Source: Sediminibacillus dalangtanensis (GTDB lineage: Bacteria; Bacillota; Bacilli; Bacillales; Amphibacillaceae). Taken from it: a DNA stretch of 64,000 bases. Positions 53,385 through 63,084 of this stretch are shown here, one piece after another (the stretch's first letter is position 1; each line of letters opens with the position of its first letter). The DNA is taken from assembly GCF_017792025.1 (NCBI RefSeq), contig NZ_CP046956.1, positions 1,736,001 to 1,800,000 on the forward strand. The letters are read 5' to 3'. The position numbers and the translations under genes were made by a program. The notes under the pieces were generated by a model, which searched no databases, was not told the origin of the DNA, and saw nothing but the letters and a program-made list of their open reading frames with translations.

Positions 53385-53796
53385 AATGCTTAAAGTATTG
53401 ATCATTACCCTGCTTGTTCTGGTCATTGGTGGTGCGGCTGGTATGGTTTATGTTTTGAATGCCGATGGAGAAGAAAAGGACTCGGATGAACAATCGTTGG
53501 ATGAAATCGTTGAAAATTCTGTCCAAACAGAAGAAATGAGTACCGATTTAGAGGACGGCAGCTTTGTCCGCATCCAATTCCAAATCGTCGCAGACAGCGA
53601 AAAAGCGAAGGAAGAAGTAGAAAAACGCCAGTTTCAAGTACAAAATATCCTGATCAAAGAGTTGGCGAAGATGGATCGGGATGCATTTAAGACGGGCTTA
53701 TCCGATTTGGAAGCATTGATGAAAGATAAATTGAACGAAGTAATGCAAGAGGGAAATATCGTCGATGTTTACACCATTAAAAAAGTTTTACAATAA
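53374..53796 (+). CDS. fliL: Flagellar basal body-associated protein FliL
   Basis: A 140-residue single-pass protein, the B. subtilis length. The membrane helix is about residues 5-25 (MLKVLIITLLVLVIGGAAG), and the extracellular SPFH-like domain has VRIQFQIVADSEKAKEEV. FliL rings support stators. ATG 53374 is chosen with GGTGAT four bases upstream; ATG 53386 is a possible alternative. It overlaps flbD by 11 bases. Confidence 0.94.
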   Translation: MGSKMLKVLIITLLVLVIGGAAGMVYVLNADGEEKDSDEQSLDEIVENSVQTEEMSTDLEDGSFVRIQFQIVADSEKAKEEVEKRQFQVQNILIKELAKMDRDAFKTGLSDLEALMKDKLNEVMQEGNIVDVYTIKKVLQ

Positions 53797-53828
53797 GTTA
53801 GAAAGTCTCCTGATAGGAGGTGGCGGAT

Positions 53829-54827
53829 ATGGCACAGGAAGTACTTTCCCAAAATGAAATAGATGACCTTCTATCTGCTCTGTCATCAGGAGAGATGGAT
53901 GCGAGCACCTTAAAGCAAGAAGAACAAGAAAAAAAAGTAAGAGTATATGATTTTAAAAGAGCATTGCGCTTTTCAAAGGATCAAATTAGAAGTCTTTCAA
54001 GGATTCACGAGAATTTCGCCAGGCTGTTGACCACTTATTTTTCTGCTCAGTTGCGGACTTACGTCCAAATCTCGGTGGCCTCAGTCGACCAGATACCTTA
54101 CGAAGAATTCATTCGTTCGATTCCGAAAATGACGATTTTAAACATATACAGTATGGCCCCTTTGCAAGGAAGAATCATCTTTGAATTCAACCCGAATATC
54201 GCTTATGCCATGCTGGATCGTTTATTGGGCGGGAAGGGTAACAGCGTAAATAAAGTAGAAAACTTGACTGAAATTGAAACCACATTAATGTCCCAATTAT
54301 TTGAGAAAGCTTTGGAAAATTTGCAGGAGGCGTGGAGTTCGGTTATTGACATCGACCCTATGTTTGAAGAATTTGAAGTAAATCCTCAATTTCTTCAGCT
54401 TGTTTCACCCAATGAAACCGTGGTGGTTGTGTCATTGAACACAACCATTGGAGAAAGTAGCGGAATGATCAACATTTGTATTCCTCATGTTGTACTGGAG
54501 CCGATTATCTCCAAGCTGTCTGTCCATTATTGGATGCAGACGAATACAAAGGAAAGCGATCCACAAGAGTATGAGGATTTGGCCCATACAATCAGCCAGG
54601 CTGAAGTGGATGTCAAAGCAATATTGGGGGAATCGACCATCAATGTCAGTGATTTACTGAACTTGAAAAAAGACGATGTCATTCAGCTGGATCAGGCGAT
54701 CGATAAGCCAATGACGCTTAAAGTAGATGAACATTCCAAGTTTTATGTACAGCCTGGTAAACAAAAAAATAAAATGGCTGTCCAAGTCTTAGAAGAAATA
54801 CAAGGGGGGAACGACAATGATGAATGA
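53829..54827 (+). CDS. fliM: Flagellar motor switch protein FliM
   Basis: A 332-residue switch protein, same length as B. subtilis FliM. The N-terminal LSQNEIDDLLSAL binds CheY-P. The CheC-like middle domain and the C-terminal SpoA domain (LLNLKKDDVIQLDQAID) follow. ATG 53829 has AGGAGG eight bases upstream; GTG 53820 lies on the ribosome site. The 3' end overlaps fliY. Confidence 0.97.
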   Translation: MAQEVLSQNEIDDLLSALSSGEMDASTLKQEEQEKKVRVYDFKRALRFSKDQIRSLSRIHENFARLLTTYFSAQLRTYVQISVASVDQIPYEEFIRSIPKMTILNIYSMAPLQGRIIFEFNPNIAYAMLDRLLGGKGNSVNKVENLTEIETTLMSQLFEKALENLQEAWSSVIDIDPMFEEFEVNPQFLQLVSPNETVVVVSLNTTIGESSGMINICIPHVVLEPIISKLSVHYWMQTNTKESDPQEYEDLAHTISQAEVDVKAILGESTINVSDLLNLKKDDVIQLDQAIDKPMTLKVDEHSKFYVQPGKQKNKMAVQVLEEIQGGNDNDE

Positions 54828-56007
54828 TGATATGCTGTCCCAGGAAGAGATCGATGCTCTTTTGCGGAGTACGGATGACGAGGAACCTGAGCAAGAAACA
54901 AAGGAGAGCACAGTTCAGAATCCCCCGGTTGATGATTATTTAAACTCAGTCGAGCAAGATGCTCTGGGAGAGATCGGTAATATATCTTTTGGCAGTTCTG
55001 CAACGACGCTTTCCACTTTGCTGAATCAGAAGGTGGAAATTACGACACCGACTATTTCTGTCATTCACAGAGAAAATCTACAGGACGAATTTCCGCAACC
55101 ATATGTAGGAGTGGAAGTGGAGTACACAGAAGGCTTTTCAGGAGTCAACTTGTTTGTCATACAATCGAGGGATGCAGCGATCATAGCTGATTTGATGTTG
55201 GGTGGAGATGGACAGGCGCCGTCCGAGGAATTGAACGATATTCATTTGAGTGCAGTACAAGAAGCAATGAATCAAATGATGGGGACGGCAGCTACCAGTA
55301 TGTCGACCGTCTTTACAAAACGAGTCGATATTTCACCGCCTGCTATCAGCGTGCTGGATGTAGAAGCAGATCAAGGGACGAAACCGATTGACTCAGAAAA
55401 TAACCTAGTAAAAGTTTCGTTTCAATTACAAATCGGTGATTTAATAGATTCGAATATAATGCAGCTGTTGCCAGTCAATTTTGCCAAAGATTTAGTGGAT
55501 CAACTGTTGAATCCTCCGGAGGAAAACAAGCAGGCAACTGAACCAACTCAGCAGGAACAACATGTGGCCAAGCCGGAACATGTACAGCAACCAACTGCCG
55601 CAAAAGCCGGTTCAGAATACAATGGTGAACATGCCAGCAAAAACCAGCAACCAAACCATATCGGTGGCAAAGTACCCAGCAAAGCAACTGATGTCCAGCA
55701 AGCTGAATTTTCAAGTTTTGAACAGGTAGAATTACCTGCCAAGGAACAACGCAATCTAGAAATTCTGATGGACATTCCATTGAAAGTTACAGTGGAATTG
55801 GGCAGAACCAAACGATCTGTACAGGAAATTTTAGAGCTTTCATCGGGATCGATTATCGAGCTGGATAAACTTGCCGGGGAACCCGTTGATATTAACGTGA
55901 ACGAAAAATTGATAGCAAAAGGCGAAGTTGTAGTCATCGATGAAAACTTTGGGGTTAGGGTTACAGATATCGTAAGCCCGAAAGATCGAATAAAAAAATT
56001 GAACTAG
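54817..56007 (+). CDS. fliY: Flagellar motor switch phosphatase FliY
   Basis: A 396-residue protein that combines CheC-type phosphatase and FliN activity. The N-terminal MLSQEEIDALL resembles the CheY-binding motif. Two CheC centres (ALGEIGNISFGSSA and AVQEAMNQMMGTAA, each with Glu and Asn) indicate CheY-P phosphatase function. A Gln/Asn-rich linker (about 230-300) precedes the C-terminal FliN/SpoA domain. ATG 54817 follows AAGGGGGG. It lies in the rotor with FliM. Confidence 0.96.
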   Translation: MMNDDMLSQEEIDALLRSTDDEEPEQETKESTVQNPPVDDYLNSVEQDALGEIGNISFGSSATTLSTLLNQKVEITTPTISVIHRENLQDEFPQPYVGVEVEYTEGFSGVNLFVIQSRDAAIIADLMLGGDGQAPSEELNDIHLSAVQEAMNQMMGTAATSMSTVFTKRVDISPPAISVLDVEADQGTKPIDSENNLVKVSFQLQIGDLIDSNIMQLLPVNFAKDLVDQLLNPPEENKQATEPTQQEQHVAKPEHVQQPTAAKAGSEYNGEHASKNQQPNHIGGKVPSKATDVQQAEFSSFEQVELPAKEQRNLEILMDIPLKVTVELGRTKRSVQEILELSSGSIIELDKLAGEPVDINVNEKLIAKGEVVVIDENFGVRVTDIVSPKDRIKKLN

Positions 56008-56028
56008 AATGCGAGAGGGGTAGTTTAA

Positions 56029-56391
56029 ATGGGTAAGAGAGTATTGATAGTAGACGATGCAGCTTTCATGCGTATGATGATTAAAGATATTTTAAGTAAA
56101 AACGGCTTTGAGGTCGTAGGGGAAGCACCGGATGGCGCTCAAGCTGTCGAAAAATACAAGGAACTGACACCAGATCTTGTGACGATGGACATCACCATGC
56201 CCGAGATGGATGGTATTGCTGCTTTGAAGGAAATTAAACAAATTAATTCAGACGCAAAAGTTATTATGTGTTCCGCTATGGGACAGCAGGCAATGGTTAT
56301 CGATGCGATCCAGGCTGGTGCAAAAGACTTTATTGTAAAGCCGTTTCAAGCGGACCGTGTAATTGAAGCAATTCAAAAAGTATTAGACTGA
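56029..56391 (+). CDS. cheY: Chemotaxis response regulator CheY
   Basis: A 120-residue receiver domain. Acidic Asp9/Asp10, phosphorylation site Asp54 (in VTMDITMPEMDG), Ser/Thr and Lys104 (FIVKPF) are present. CheA~P phosphorylates it and FliY dephosphorylates it. In Bacillus CheY-P binding to FliM promotes counter-clockwise rotation. Confidence 0.97.
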   Translation: MGKRVLIVDDAAFMRMMIKDILSKNGFEVVGEAPDGAQAVEKYKELTPDLVTMDITMPEMDGIAALKEIKQINSDAKVIMCSAMGQQAMVIDAIQAGAKDFIVKPFQADRVIEAIQKVLD

Positions 56392-56407
56392 AAACAAGTG
56401 GTGAAAA

Positions 56408-57085
56408 ATGTTGAAAAAATTTTGTATGCTGGCATTTGTCTTTCTTTCACTTTGGTTCATACCGGCAACGTTTCAGGCGGCTCCAAGTGTAAAGGACTGC
56501 GTGGGAACGCAAAGTGATGAATGCAAGTCAGATACTGGAACGACAAACGAAGATGATAGTGAAAGCGACGGGAACCAGGATGATCAGATTGAACCAGCAG
56601 ACGAGTCTTCTTCCGGATTATTCTTTTATTTTATCCGCTTGTTACTAGCACTCGGATTGGTTTTGGCATTAATCTATTTTCTGCTGAAATTTTTAAATCG
56701 CAAAAATAAAATGTTTCAAAAAGTCAGGGCGTTGGAAAATGTTGGTGGGATCGCTCTAGGACCACAGAAATCGCTGCAAATCGTCCGTATTGGCGAGAAA
56801 TTATTTGTTGTCGGCGTAGGAGACAACGTGGAAATGTTGTCCGAAATAACCGATGAAGCCACCAAGGAAGAACTGATGAAGACAGATGGCGGAGGAAGTG
56901 ATTTCAACCCGGTCAACTTCCTTACTTCAGTCATGGGAACCGGAAAAAATACAGCAGACACTACCGAGGGAGATAAGCAACAGCATTTCTCTGCTTTATT
57001 CCAGTCAGAGCTAGATAAACTCAAACAGGGCAGAAAAAGATTGATTGAACGCCGACAGAATAAGGATGAAGATAGCAATGAATGA
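56408..57085 (+). CDS. fliO: Flagellar export protein FliO (FliZ)
   Basis: A 225-residue protein with an N-terminal signal peptide (about 1-25, LAFVFLSLWFIPATFQAA), an acidic external segment with two cysteines (Cys31, Cys39), a membrane helix (about 73-95) and a cytosolic FliO domain (VRALENVGGIALGPQKSLQIVRIG). FliO helps assemble the FliP ring. It overlaps fliP by eight bases when the start at 57078 is used. Confidence 0.94.
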   Translation: MLKKFCMLAFVFLSLWFIPATFQAAPSVKDCVGTQSDECKSDTGTTNEDDSESDGNQDDQIEPADESSSGLFFYFIRLLLALGLVLALIYFLLKFLNRKNKMFQKVRALENVGGIALGPQKSLQIVRIGEKLFVVGVGDNVEMLSEITDEATKEELMKTDGGGSDFNPVNFLTSVMGTGKNTADTTEGDKQQHFSALFQSELDKLKQGRKRLIERRQNKDEDSNE

Positions 57086-57743
57086 ATTTATAGATGTGTT
57101 TTCCGGTTCAGATCCTGGCAGTATATCAACCTCTGTCCGATTGATCTTGCTGCTGACCGTTTTTTCATTGGCACCAAGTATTTTAATTTTGATGACGTGT
57201 TTCACCAGAGTCATTATTGTTCTGTCGTTTGTCAGAACTTCCCTTGCTACACAGCAGATGCCGCCCAATCAAGTGCTTATTGGACTGGCATTGTTTTTGA
57301 CATTTTTCATCATGGCGCCTACTTTTCAGGAGATTAACGAGGAAGCTTTAACACCTTTGATGAATGAAGAGATCACGCTGGATGAAGCGTATGAAAATGC
57401 CAGTATGCCAATCAAAGAATTCATGGCCGGCCATACGCGACAAAAGGATTTGGCTTTGTTTATGAATTATGCCCAGATGGAACAGCCGGAAACTATTCAG
57501 GACATCCCGCTTACCACGCTAGTACCTGCATTTGCTATCAGTGAATTGAAAACCGCATTCCAAATGGGATTTATGATTTTCGTTCCTTTTCTTGTGATTG
57601 ATATGGCAGTAGCAAGTGTTTTGATGTCCATGGGTATGATGATGCTTCCACCGGTAATGATTTCTTTGCCATTTAAAATTCTGCTATTCGTCTTGGTGGA
57701 TGGCTGGTACTTAATCACCCATTCATTATTGAGCGGATTTTAA
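57078..57743 (+). CDS. fliP: Flagellar export gate protein FliP
   Basis: A 221-residue membrane protein, same length as in B. subtilis, beginning MNEFIDVFSGSDPGSIST. Signature regions are MTCFTRVIIVLSFVRTSL, TQQMPPNQVLIGLALFL and the C-terminal MISLPFKILLFVLVDGWYLI. Four membrane segments are predicted. ATG 57078 is used; the upstream frame to 57045 is inside fliO. With FliQ and FliR it forms the export channel. Confidence 0.97.
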   Translation: MNEFIDVFSGSDPGSISTSVRLILLLTVFSLAPSILILMTCFTRVIIVLSFVRTSLATQQMPPNQVLIGLALFLTFFIMAPTFQEINEEALTPLMNEEITLDEAYENASMPIKEFMAGHTRQKDLALFMNYAQMEQPETIQDIPLTTLVPAFAISELKTAFQMGFMIFVPFLVIDMAVASVLMSMGMMMLPPVMISLPFKILLFVLVDGWYLITHSLLSGF

Positions 57744-57764
57744 CGATGGAAAGGAGAATGGTTT

Positions 57765-58034
57765 ATGAGCGGTGATTTTGTCATCTCCCTGGCTCAGCAA
57801 GGGATATATACAATACTGATGGTGACCGGTCCATTGCTGCTTTTGGCGCTAGTGGTTGGGCTTTTGGTCAGTATCTTTCAAGCAACCACACAAATTCAAG
57901 AGCAAACACTGGCTTTTATCCCGAAAATAGTCGCGGTCCTTGTTGGACTTGTATTTTTCGGTCCCTGGATGTTGACAAGGATGGTTGAATTTGCAGCAAA
58001 TATCTTCCAGAACTTGAACCAGTTTGTGGGTTGA
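57765..58034 (+). CDS. fliQ: Flagellar export gate protein FliQ
   Basis: An 89-residue protein with two membrane helices (about 15-40 and 52-75). LAQQGIYTILMVTGPLLLLALVVGL and IFQATTQIQEQTLAFIPKI are family hallmarks (the latter as SIFQATTQIQEQTL). It is followed by fliR after five bases. Confidence 0.97.
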   Translation: MSGDFVISLAQQGIYTILMVTGPLLLLALVVGLLVSIFQATTQIQEQTLAFIPKIVAVLVGLVFFGPWMLTRMVEFAANIFQNLNQFVG

Positions 58035-58039
58035 AATAG

Positions 58040-58819
58040 ATGTTGGATTTAATTAATTTATCCAGTGTTCCGGCTTTTTTATTGATACTAGTCCGCGTAA
58101 CCTCTTTTTTTGTCACTGTTCCTATTTTTTCCTATAAAAATATTCCGACGCATTTCAAAATAGGGAGCAGTTTCTTTTTGGCTTGGATTATGTATTATAC
58201 GATTACCATACCCGAGATAGCATTGGATGAAACCTTTATCTTATTAGTTTTTAAAGAAGCACTAGTCGGACTGCTTCTTGGATTGATAGCCTATTTGATT
58301 CTTGCGGCACTTCAAATTGCCGGAGGCTTTATCGATTTTCAAATGGGTTTTGCTATCGCGAATGTGATCGATCCTCAGACAGGCGCACAGAGTCCGTTGA
58401 TCGGACAGTACTTTTATACGATTGCTTTATTGTTTCTGCTCGCGGTTAACGGGCATCATTTGTTGATAGACGGCATCTTTTATAGTTACCAAACGGTTCC
58501 GATAGATGCTTTCATTCCCTGGGGAAACGAAGCCATAACTGAACTTGTTACACAAACATTCAGCCGGATGTTTTTAATCGCTTTTCAAATGGCGATTCCG
58601 GTGGTGGGCTGTTTATTCCTAGTCGATGTTGCTCTTGGCATAATCGCCCGGACTGTTCCACAGCTAAATGTTTTTGTAGTGGGACTTCCATTGAAAATAC
58701 TCGTCAGTTTTATTGTCCTTTTACCTTTTCTTGGTCTGTATGTAGGATTGGTGAAAAATTTATTTGAAACCATGCTTCAAACCATGCAAAGTCTGTTACA
58801 GCTATTCGGAGGTGCTTAA
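58040..58819 (+). CDS. fliR: Flagellar export gate protein FliR
   Basis: A 259-residue membrane protein of six helices. DLINLSSVPAFLLILVRVT starts the family, with AGGFIDFQMGFAIANVIDP and VNVFVVGLPLKI-like NVFVVGLPLKILV. Its length equals that of B. subtilis FliR. The stop TAA (58817-58819) lies within the ribosome site spacing of flhB. Confidence 0.97.
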   Translation: MLDLINLSSVPAFLLILVRVTSFFVTVPIFSYKNIPTHFKIGSSFFLAWIMYYTITIPEIALDETFILLVFKEALVGLLLGLIAYLILAALQIAGGFIDFQMGFAIANVIDPQTGAQSPLIGQYFYTIALLFLLAVNGHHLLIDGIFYSYQTVPIDAFIPWGNEAITELVTQTFSRMFLIAFQMAIPVVGCLFLVDVALGIIARTVPQLNVFVVGLPLKILVSFIVLLPFLGLYVGLVKNLFETMLQTMQSLLQLFGGA

Positions 58820-58820
58820 A

Positions 58821-59909
58821 CTGGAATTAAAACTCGATTTGCAATTTTTTGCAGGGGAAAAAACAGAAAAAGCAACCCCGAAAAAGCGTCAGGATTCAAG
58901 AAAAAAAGGACAGGTTGCCAAGAGTCAGGATATAAATACGGCGCTTTTATTGTTTTTCGTCTTTCTTCTATTTATCGTTCTTGGCGGTTATTTGAAAAAT
59001 ATTATGCTGGCAATGTACCAGCACTCTTTCACGGAATATATCAACTGGGAGGTTACAGAAACGACCACCCATAAAGTTTTTTTGGAAACGACCATAGAAA
59101 TGAGCAAAGCAATCGCACCTATTATGGGAATTGCCATCGTGGCTGGTCTTGCGTCCAATTTTATGCAAATAGGTTTCTTGTTCACAGGTGAGCCGCTAAA
59201 GCCGAAACTGAGTAAGATCAATCCACTCCAAGGGGCGAAAAAAATATTTTCGGCGCGGGCATTGGTAGAATTAGTCAAATCACTATTGAAAATCTTTTTT
59301 ATCGGAGTAATCACTTTTGCTGTCATATGGATGCGTAAAGATGAGATGATGCAGCTTGCTGGTAAGGATGTGGACAGTTCGCTGGCGTTTTTTGGAAACA
59401 CCACCATTACCATGGGAATAGCTGCTTCGATAGCACTCCTGGTGATTGCTGTAATTGATTATACGTACCAAAAATACGATTTTGAAAAAAGTATCCGAAT
59501 GTCTAAAAATGACATCAAGGATGAACACAAAAATATTGAAGGTAACCCTTTGATCAAATCAAAAATAAAAGAAAAACAGCGGCAGATGGCCATGCGGAGA
59601 ATGATGAGCGAGATACCACAAGCGGATGTAGTCATCACGAATCCGACCCACTATGCTGTCGCGATCAAATATGATGAAACAAAGGCGGATGCCCCTTATG
59701 TGGTGGCGAAAGGGGTAGACTACGTTGCTTTTCGGATCAGAGATATAGCTAAGGCAAACGAAGTAATGATGGTGGAAAATCGTCCTCTGGCACGTGGATT
59801 ATACAAGGAAATCGAAATCGGCGACATTATCAGTGAAGAATTTTTTCAGTCAGTAGCTGAAGTGCTGGCTTACGTGTATAAAATGGGACACAATGCTTCA
59901 AGTAAGTGA
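58821..59909 (+). CDS. flhB: Flagellar export protein FlhB (CTG start)
   Basis: A 362-residue membrane protein that controls the switch from hook to filament export. Four membrane helices lie in about 30-215. The autocleavage motif NPTHYAVAIKYD is near residue 274, and the C-terminal domain follows. The homologous N terminus ELKLDLQFFAGEKTEKAT requires CTG 58821 as start, with GGAGG eight bases upstream. GTG 58812 lies in that ribosome site, and no ATG or TTG fits. A CTG start is rare but is the best fit. Confidence 0.93.
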   Translation: MELKLDLQFFAGEKTEKATPKKRQDSRKKGQVAKSQDINTALLLFFVFLLFIVLGGYLKNIMLAMYQHSFTEYINWEVTETTTHKVFLETTIEMSKAIAPIMGIAIVAGLASNFMQIGFLFTGEPLKPKLSKINPLQGAKKIFSARALVELVKSLLKIFFIGVITFAVIWMRKDEMMQLAGKDVDSSLAFFGNTTITMGIAASIALLVIAVIDYTYQKYDFEKSIRMSKNDIKDEHKNIEGNPLIKSKIKEKQRQMAMRRMMSEIPQADVVITNPTHYAVAIKYDETKADAPYVVAKGVDYVAFRIRDIAKANEVMMVENRPLARGLYKEIEIGDIISEEFFQSVAEVLAYVYKMGHNASSK

Positions 59910-59926
59910 TTTAAGGAGAGAGTTAC

Positions 59927-61960
59927 ATGGCAATCAGAGATTTATCGGTTTTATTAGGCGTTATTTTAATTATTATTATGTTGGTCATCCCTTTGCCAGG
60001 ATGGATATTAAGTATTTTCATTCTATGCAATATATCCTTAGCACTTATTGTCATACTAGTGTCCATGAATACAACAGAGGCATTGCAATTTTCGATCTTT
60101 CCGTCCCTGTTACTATTGATGACTCTTTTTCGACTTGGATTGAATGTTTCCACAACGCGTTCCATTCTTTCAAAAGCGGATGCAGGGGGAGTAGTTGAAA
60201 CGTTCGGAACCTTCGTAATTGGTGATAATCCTTTAGTAGGTTTTGTGGTATTTGCCATTTTGGTAATTATCCAGTTTCTTGTTATCACAAAAGGAGCCGA
60301 ACGGGTTTCCGAAGTTGCCGCCAGGTTTACGCTGGATGCAATGCCTGGTAAACAGATGAGTATCGATGCTGACTTGAATGCGGGCATGATATCGGAACAG
60401 CAGGCGAAGGAAAGGCGTGAAAAGATTGAGAACGAAGCTGATTTTTATGGTGCAATGGACGGTGCAAGTAAATTCGTAAAAGGGGATGCGATTGCCGGAA
60501 TCATCATCGTCCTGATTAATATTATATTCGGTTTGATCATTGGCATGGTCCAGATGGATATGAGCTTTCAGGAAGCAATCAGTACCTATATGCAGTTGAC
60601 AGTAGGGGATGGCCTGGTAAGTCAAATTCCGGCACTGTTGATTGCCACGGCTACTGGCATCGTGGTTACCCGTGTTGCTTCGGAGGGGAACCTTGGGACG
60701 GATGTCACCACCCAACTTTTCCGATATCCAAAACTGTTGTATATAGCGGCAGGCACCATTTTCTTTCTTGGTTTTACTCCAATAAACTTTTTGCTGACGA
60801 CAATGATTTCCGGCATCCTTATTTTTGGAGCATATTGGCTCTCCAAGGAATTGGAGCAGCCAGATTTGCCCACAGTCGAAGAAGAAGAGGAAGCAGACAC
60901 GGATCATATGAAGTCGCCAGAAAATGTGGTCCAGCTGCTAAGCATGGATCCGATCGAGTTTGAGTTTGGTTATGCGTTGATTCCGTTAGCGGATACAAGT
61001 CAGGGAGGAGACTTACTTGACAGGGTGGTAATGATCCGCAGGCAGTTGGCGATTGAATTGGGGGTCGTCATTCCGGTCGTCAGAATCCGGGATAACATCC
61101 AACTGAATCCTAATGAGTATCGTTTAAAGGTGAAAGGAAATGAAGTGGCCACAGGCGAATTATTGCTCGATCATTATTTAGCAATGAGCCCAGGTATCGA
61201 TGACGATACTATAGAAGGCATTGATACACAGGAACCCGCCTTTGGACTCCCTGCAAAATGGATAAGCGAAGAATTGAAAGATGAAGCGGAATTGTCAGGT
61301 TACACGGTTGTCGATCCTCCTTCGGTTGTATCCACCCATATAACCGAGGTTATCAAGCAGCATGCTCATCTATTGCTCGGCAGACAAGAAACAAAACAGC
61401 TTATCGATCATTTGAAGGAAAGTTATCCGATTTTGGTTGAAGAGGTGACCCCAGAACCATTGTCTACAGGGGATATCCAAAAAGTTTTGGCCAAGCTGTT
61501 GCGTGAGAATGTTTCGATTAGAAATCTGCCGATCATTTTTGAAACACTTGCTGATTTTGGCAAGATGACCAGTGATACAGAGTTATTGGCTGAATATGCC
61601 AGGCAGTCACTTGCTTCCCAAATAACCAAACAGTATGTAGATGAGGGAGGAATGCTACGAGTGATAACCATTTCCAATGATGTTGAACAGGTGCTGGCGG
61701 AAAATGTGCAGCAAACAGAACATGGCAGCTATTTAGCGTTAGACCCGGAAACGCAGCAGGTAATAATACAATCCGTAACTGAGCAAGTAGAACAGGCATC
61801 GCTGCGGGAGGAAACTCCGATTATCTTATGTGCTCCTTCTATCAGAATGTATTTGAAGCAATTGCTCGATCGGTACTTTCCTCAGGTTATTGTACTTTCT
61901 TACAATGAACTGGAACCAAACCTTGAAATTCAAAGCATAGGGGTGGTGAACGTCGCATGA
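59927..61960 (+). CDS. flhA: Flagellar export protein FlhA
   Basis: A 677-residue protein with eight N-terminal membrane helices (about 15-315) and a large cytosolic domain that binds chaperone-substrate complexes. RLGLNVSTTRSILSKADAG, GDNPLVGFVVFAILVIIQF and the FHIPEP-type TKGAERVSEVAARFTLDAMPGKQM are visible. It overlaps flhF by four bases. Confidence 0.97.
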   Translation: MAIRDLSVLLGVILIIIMLVIPLPGWILSIFILCNISLALIVILVSMNTTEALQFSIFPSLLLLMTLFRLGLNVSTTRSILSKADAGGVVETFGTFVIGDNPLVGFVVFAILVIIQFLVITKGAERVSEVAARFTLDAMPGKQMSIDADLNAGMISEQQAKERREKIENEADFYGAMDGASKFVKGDAIAGIIIVLINIIFGLIIGMVQMDMSFQEAISTYMQLTVGDGLVSQIPALLIATATGIVVTRVASEGNLGTDVTTQLFRYPKLLYIAAGTIFFLGFTPINFLLTTMISGILIFGAYWLSKELEQPDLPTVEEEEEADTDHMKSPENVVQLLSMDPIEFEFGYALIPLADTSQGGDLLDRVVMIRRQLAIELGVVIPVVRIRDNIQLNPNEYRLKVKGNEVATGELLLDHYLAMSPGIDDDTIEGIDTQEPAFGLPAKWISEELKDEAELSGYTVVDPPSVVSTHITEVIKQHAHLLLGRQETKQLIDHLKESYPILVEEVTPEPLSTGDIQKVLAKLLRENVSIRNLPIIFETLADFGKMTSDTELLAEYARQSLASQITKQYVDEGGMLRVITISNDVEQVLAENVQQTEHGSYLALDPETQQVIIQSVTEQVEQASLREETPIILCAPSIRMYLKQLLDRYFPQVIVLSYNELEPNLEIQSIGVVNVA

Positions 61961-63084
61961 AGGTGAAAAAGTTTACAGCGCCTACCATGCCGGAAGTTAT
62001 GCAGAAAGTCCGCAAAGAGCTGGGGGCCGATGCCGTAATCCTGCATTCAAAGGCAGTTCATACTGGTGGATTTTTAGGTTTGTTTAAAAAAAGAAATATA
62101 GAAGTGGTTGCCGCATTAGATAAAGAGCCGGAAAGAAAAAAACAAGCCGAACAGCAAGTAACAAAGCCGGTAGCCTCCGAAAAAGAAGTAAAATGGAAGG
62201 AATCGGATAGGTTCAAAGCAGATCAGGGTATGTTACAGGAATTGAGAGACTTGAAAAGCTTGATAGAATTAAACAGCAACACAGGCAATCTACCGCAATA
62301 TCCTGCTGCATACCAGTTGTTTTATAAACACTTACTTTCACAAGATATGGAAGAGGAAACGGCTGAAAGATTGGTATCGAGTATGTATGAACACAATCCT
62401 GACGCTGGAAGAGATTCTTTTGTGGAACTTTTGACAGAAGAGTTGGCTGGCAGATTCCGGAAAGATGCATTTGAAGGGATATCCTATGAGAAAAAATTTG
62501 TCCATTTTGTAGGGCCTACCGGTGTCGGCAAAACCACTACCATTGCGAAAATCGCAGCAAATAGCGTATTGAAGGATAACAAAAGAGTGGCCTTTATTAC
62601 AACAGACACCTATCGAATTGCGGCTATCGACCAGTTGAAAACGTACTCGAAGATATTGGATGTACCGATGGAAATAGCATACAACCTTGATGACTATCGC
62701 TCGGCAAGAGAAAAATTCAAAGATTTTGATTTGGTGTTGGTAGACACGGCGGGAAGGAACTTCAGGGATGAAAAATACGTAAAAGAACTAGCTGAAATCA
62801 TTGATTTGAACCAGGATATCGATACGTATCTGGTTTTATCCCTCGCTGCTAAAAGCGCTGATTTGATGGAGATTTACCGGCAATTTGAAAAAGTTCCGAT
62901 AAAGCAATTGGTTTTCACAAAGAAGGACGAAACAGCGAGCTATGGAGCGATGGCTGGCTTATCAATGGTATCCGGCAAAGGGATTGCCTATCTTACCACC
63001 GGTCAGGATGTTCCGGATGATATAGAATCAGTCGATGTTCAAAAACTTGCGAAGTTGATAGTTGGTGATTTTGCCGATGTATGA
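61957..63084 (+). CDS. flhF: Flagellar placement GTPase FlhF
   Basis: A 375-residue SRP-type GTPase that sets flagellar position. A basic N-terminal B domain (about 1-85) precedes the N and G domains with [31 protein letters not shown] and DTAGRNFRDEKY. TKKDET is the fourth motif. The start overlaps flhA and the end overlaps flhG by eight bases. Confidence 0.96.
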   Translation: MKVKKFTAPTMPEVMQKVRKELGADAVILHSKAVHTGGFLGLFKKRNIEVVAALDKEPERKKQAEQQVTKPVASEKEVKWKESDRFKADQGMLQELRDLKSLIELNSNTGNLPQYPAAYQLFYKHLLSQDMEEETAERLVSSMYEHNPDAGRDSFVELLTEELAGRFRKDAFEGISYEKKFVHFVGPTGVGKTTTIAKIAANSVLKDNKRVAFITTDTYRIAAIDQLKTYSKILDVPMEIAYNLDDYRSAREKFKDFDLVLVDTAGRNFRDEKYVKELAEIIDLNQDIDTYLVLSLAAKSADLMEIYRQFEKVPIKQLVFTKKDETASYGAMAGLSMVSGKGIAYLTTGQDVPDDIESVDVQKLAKLIVGDFADV

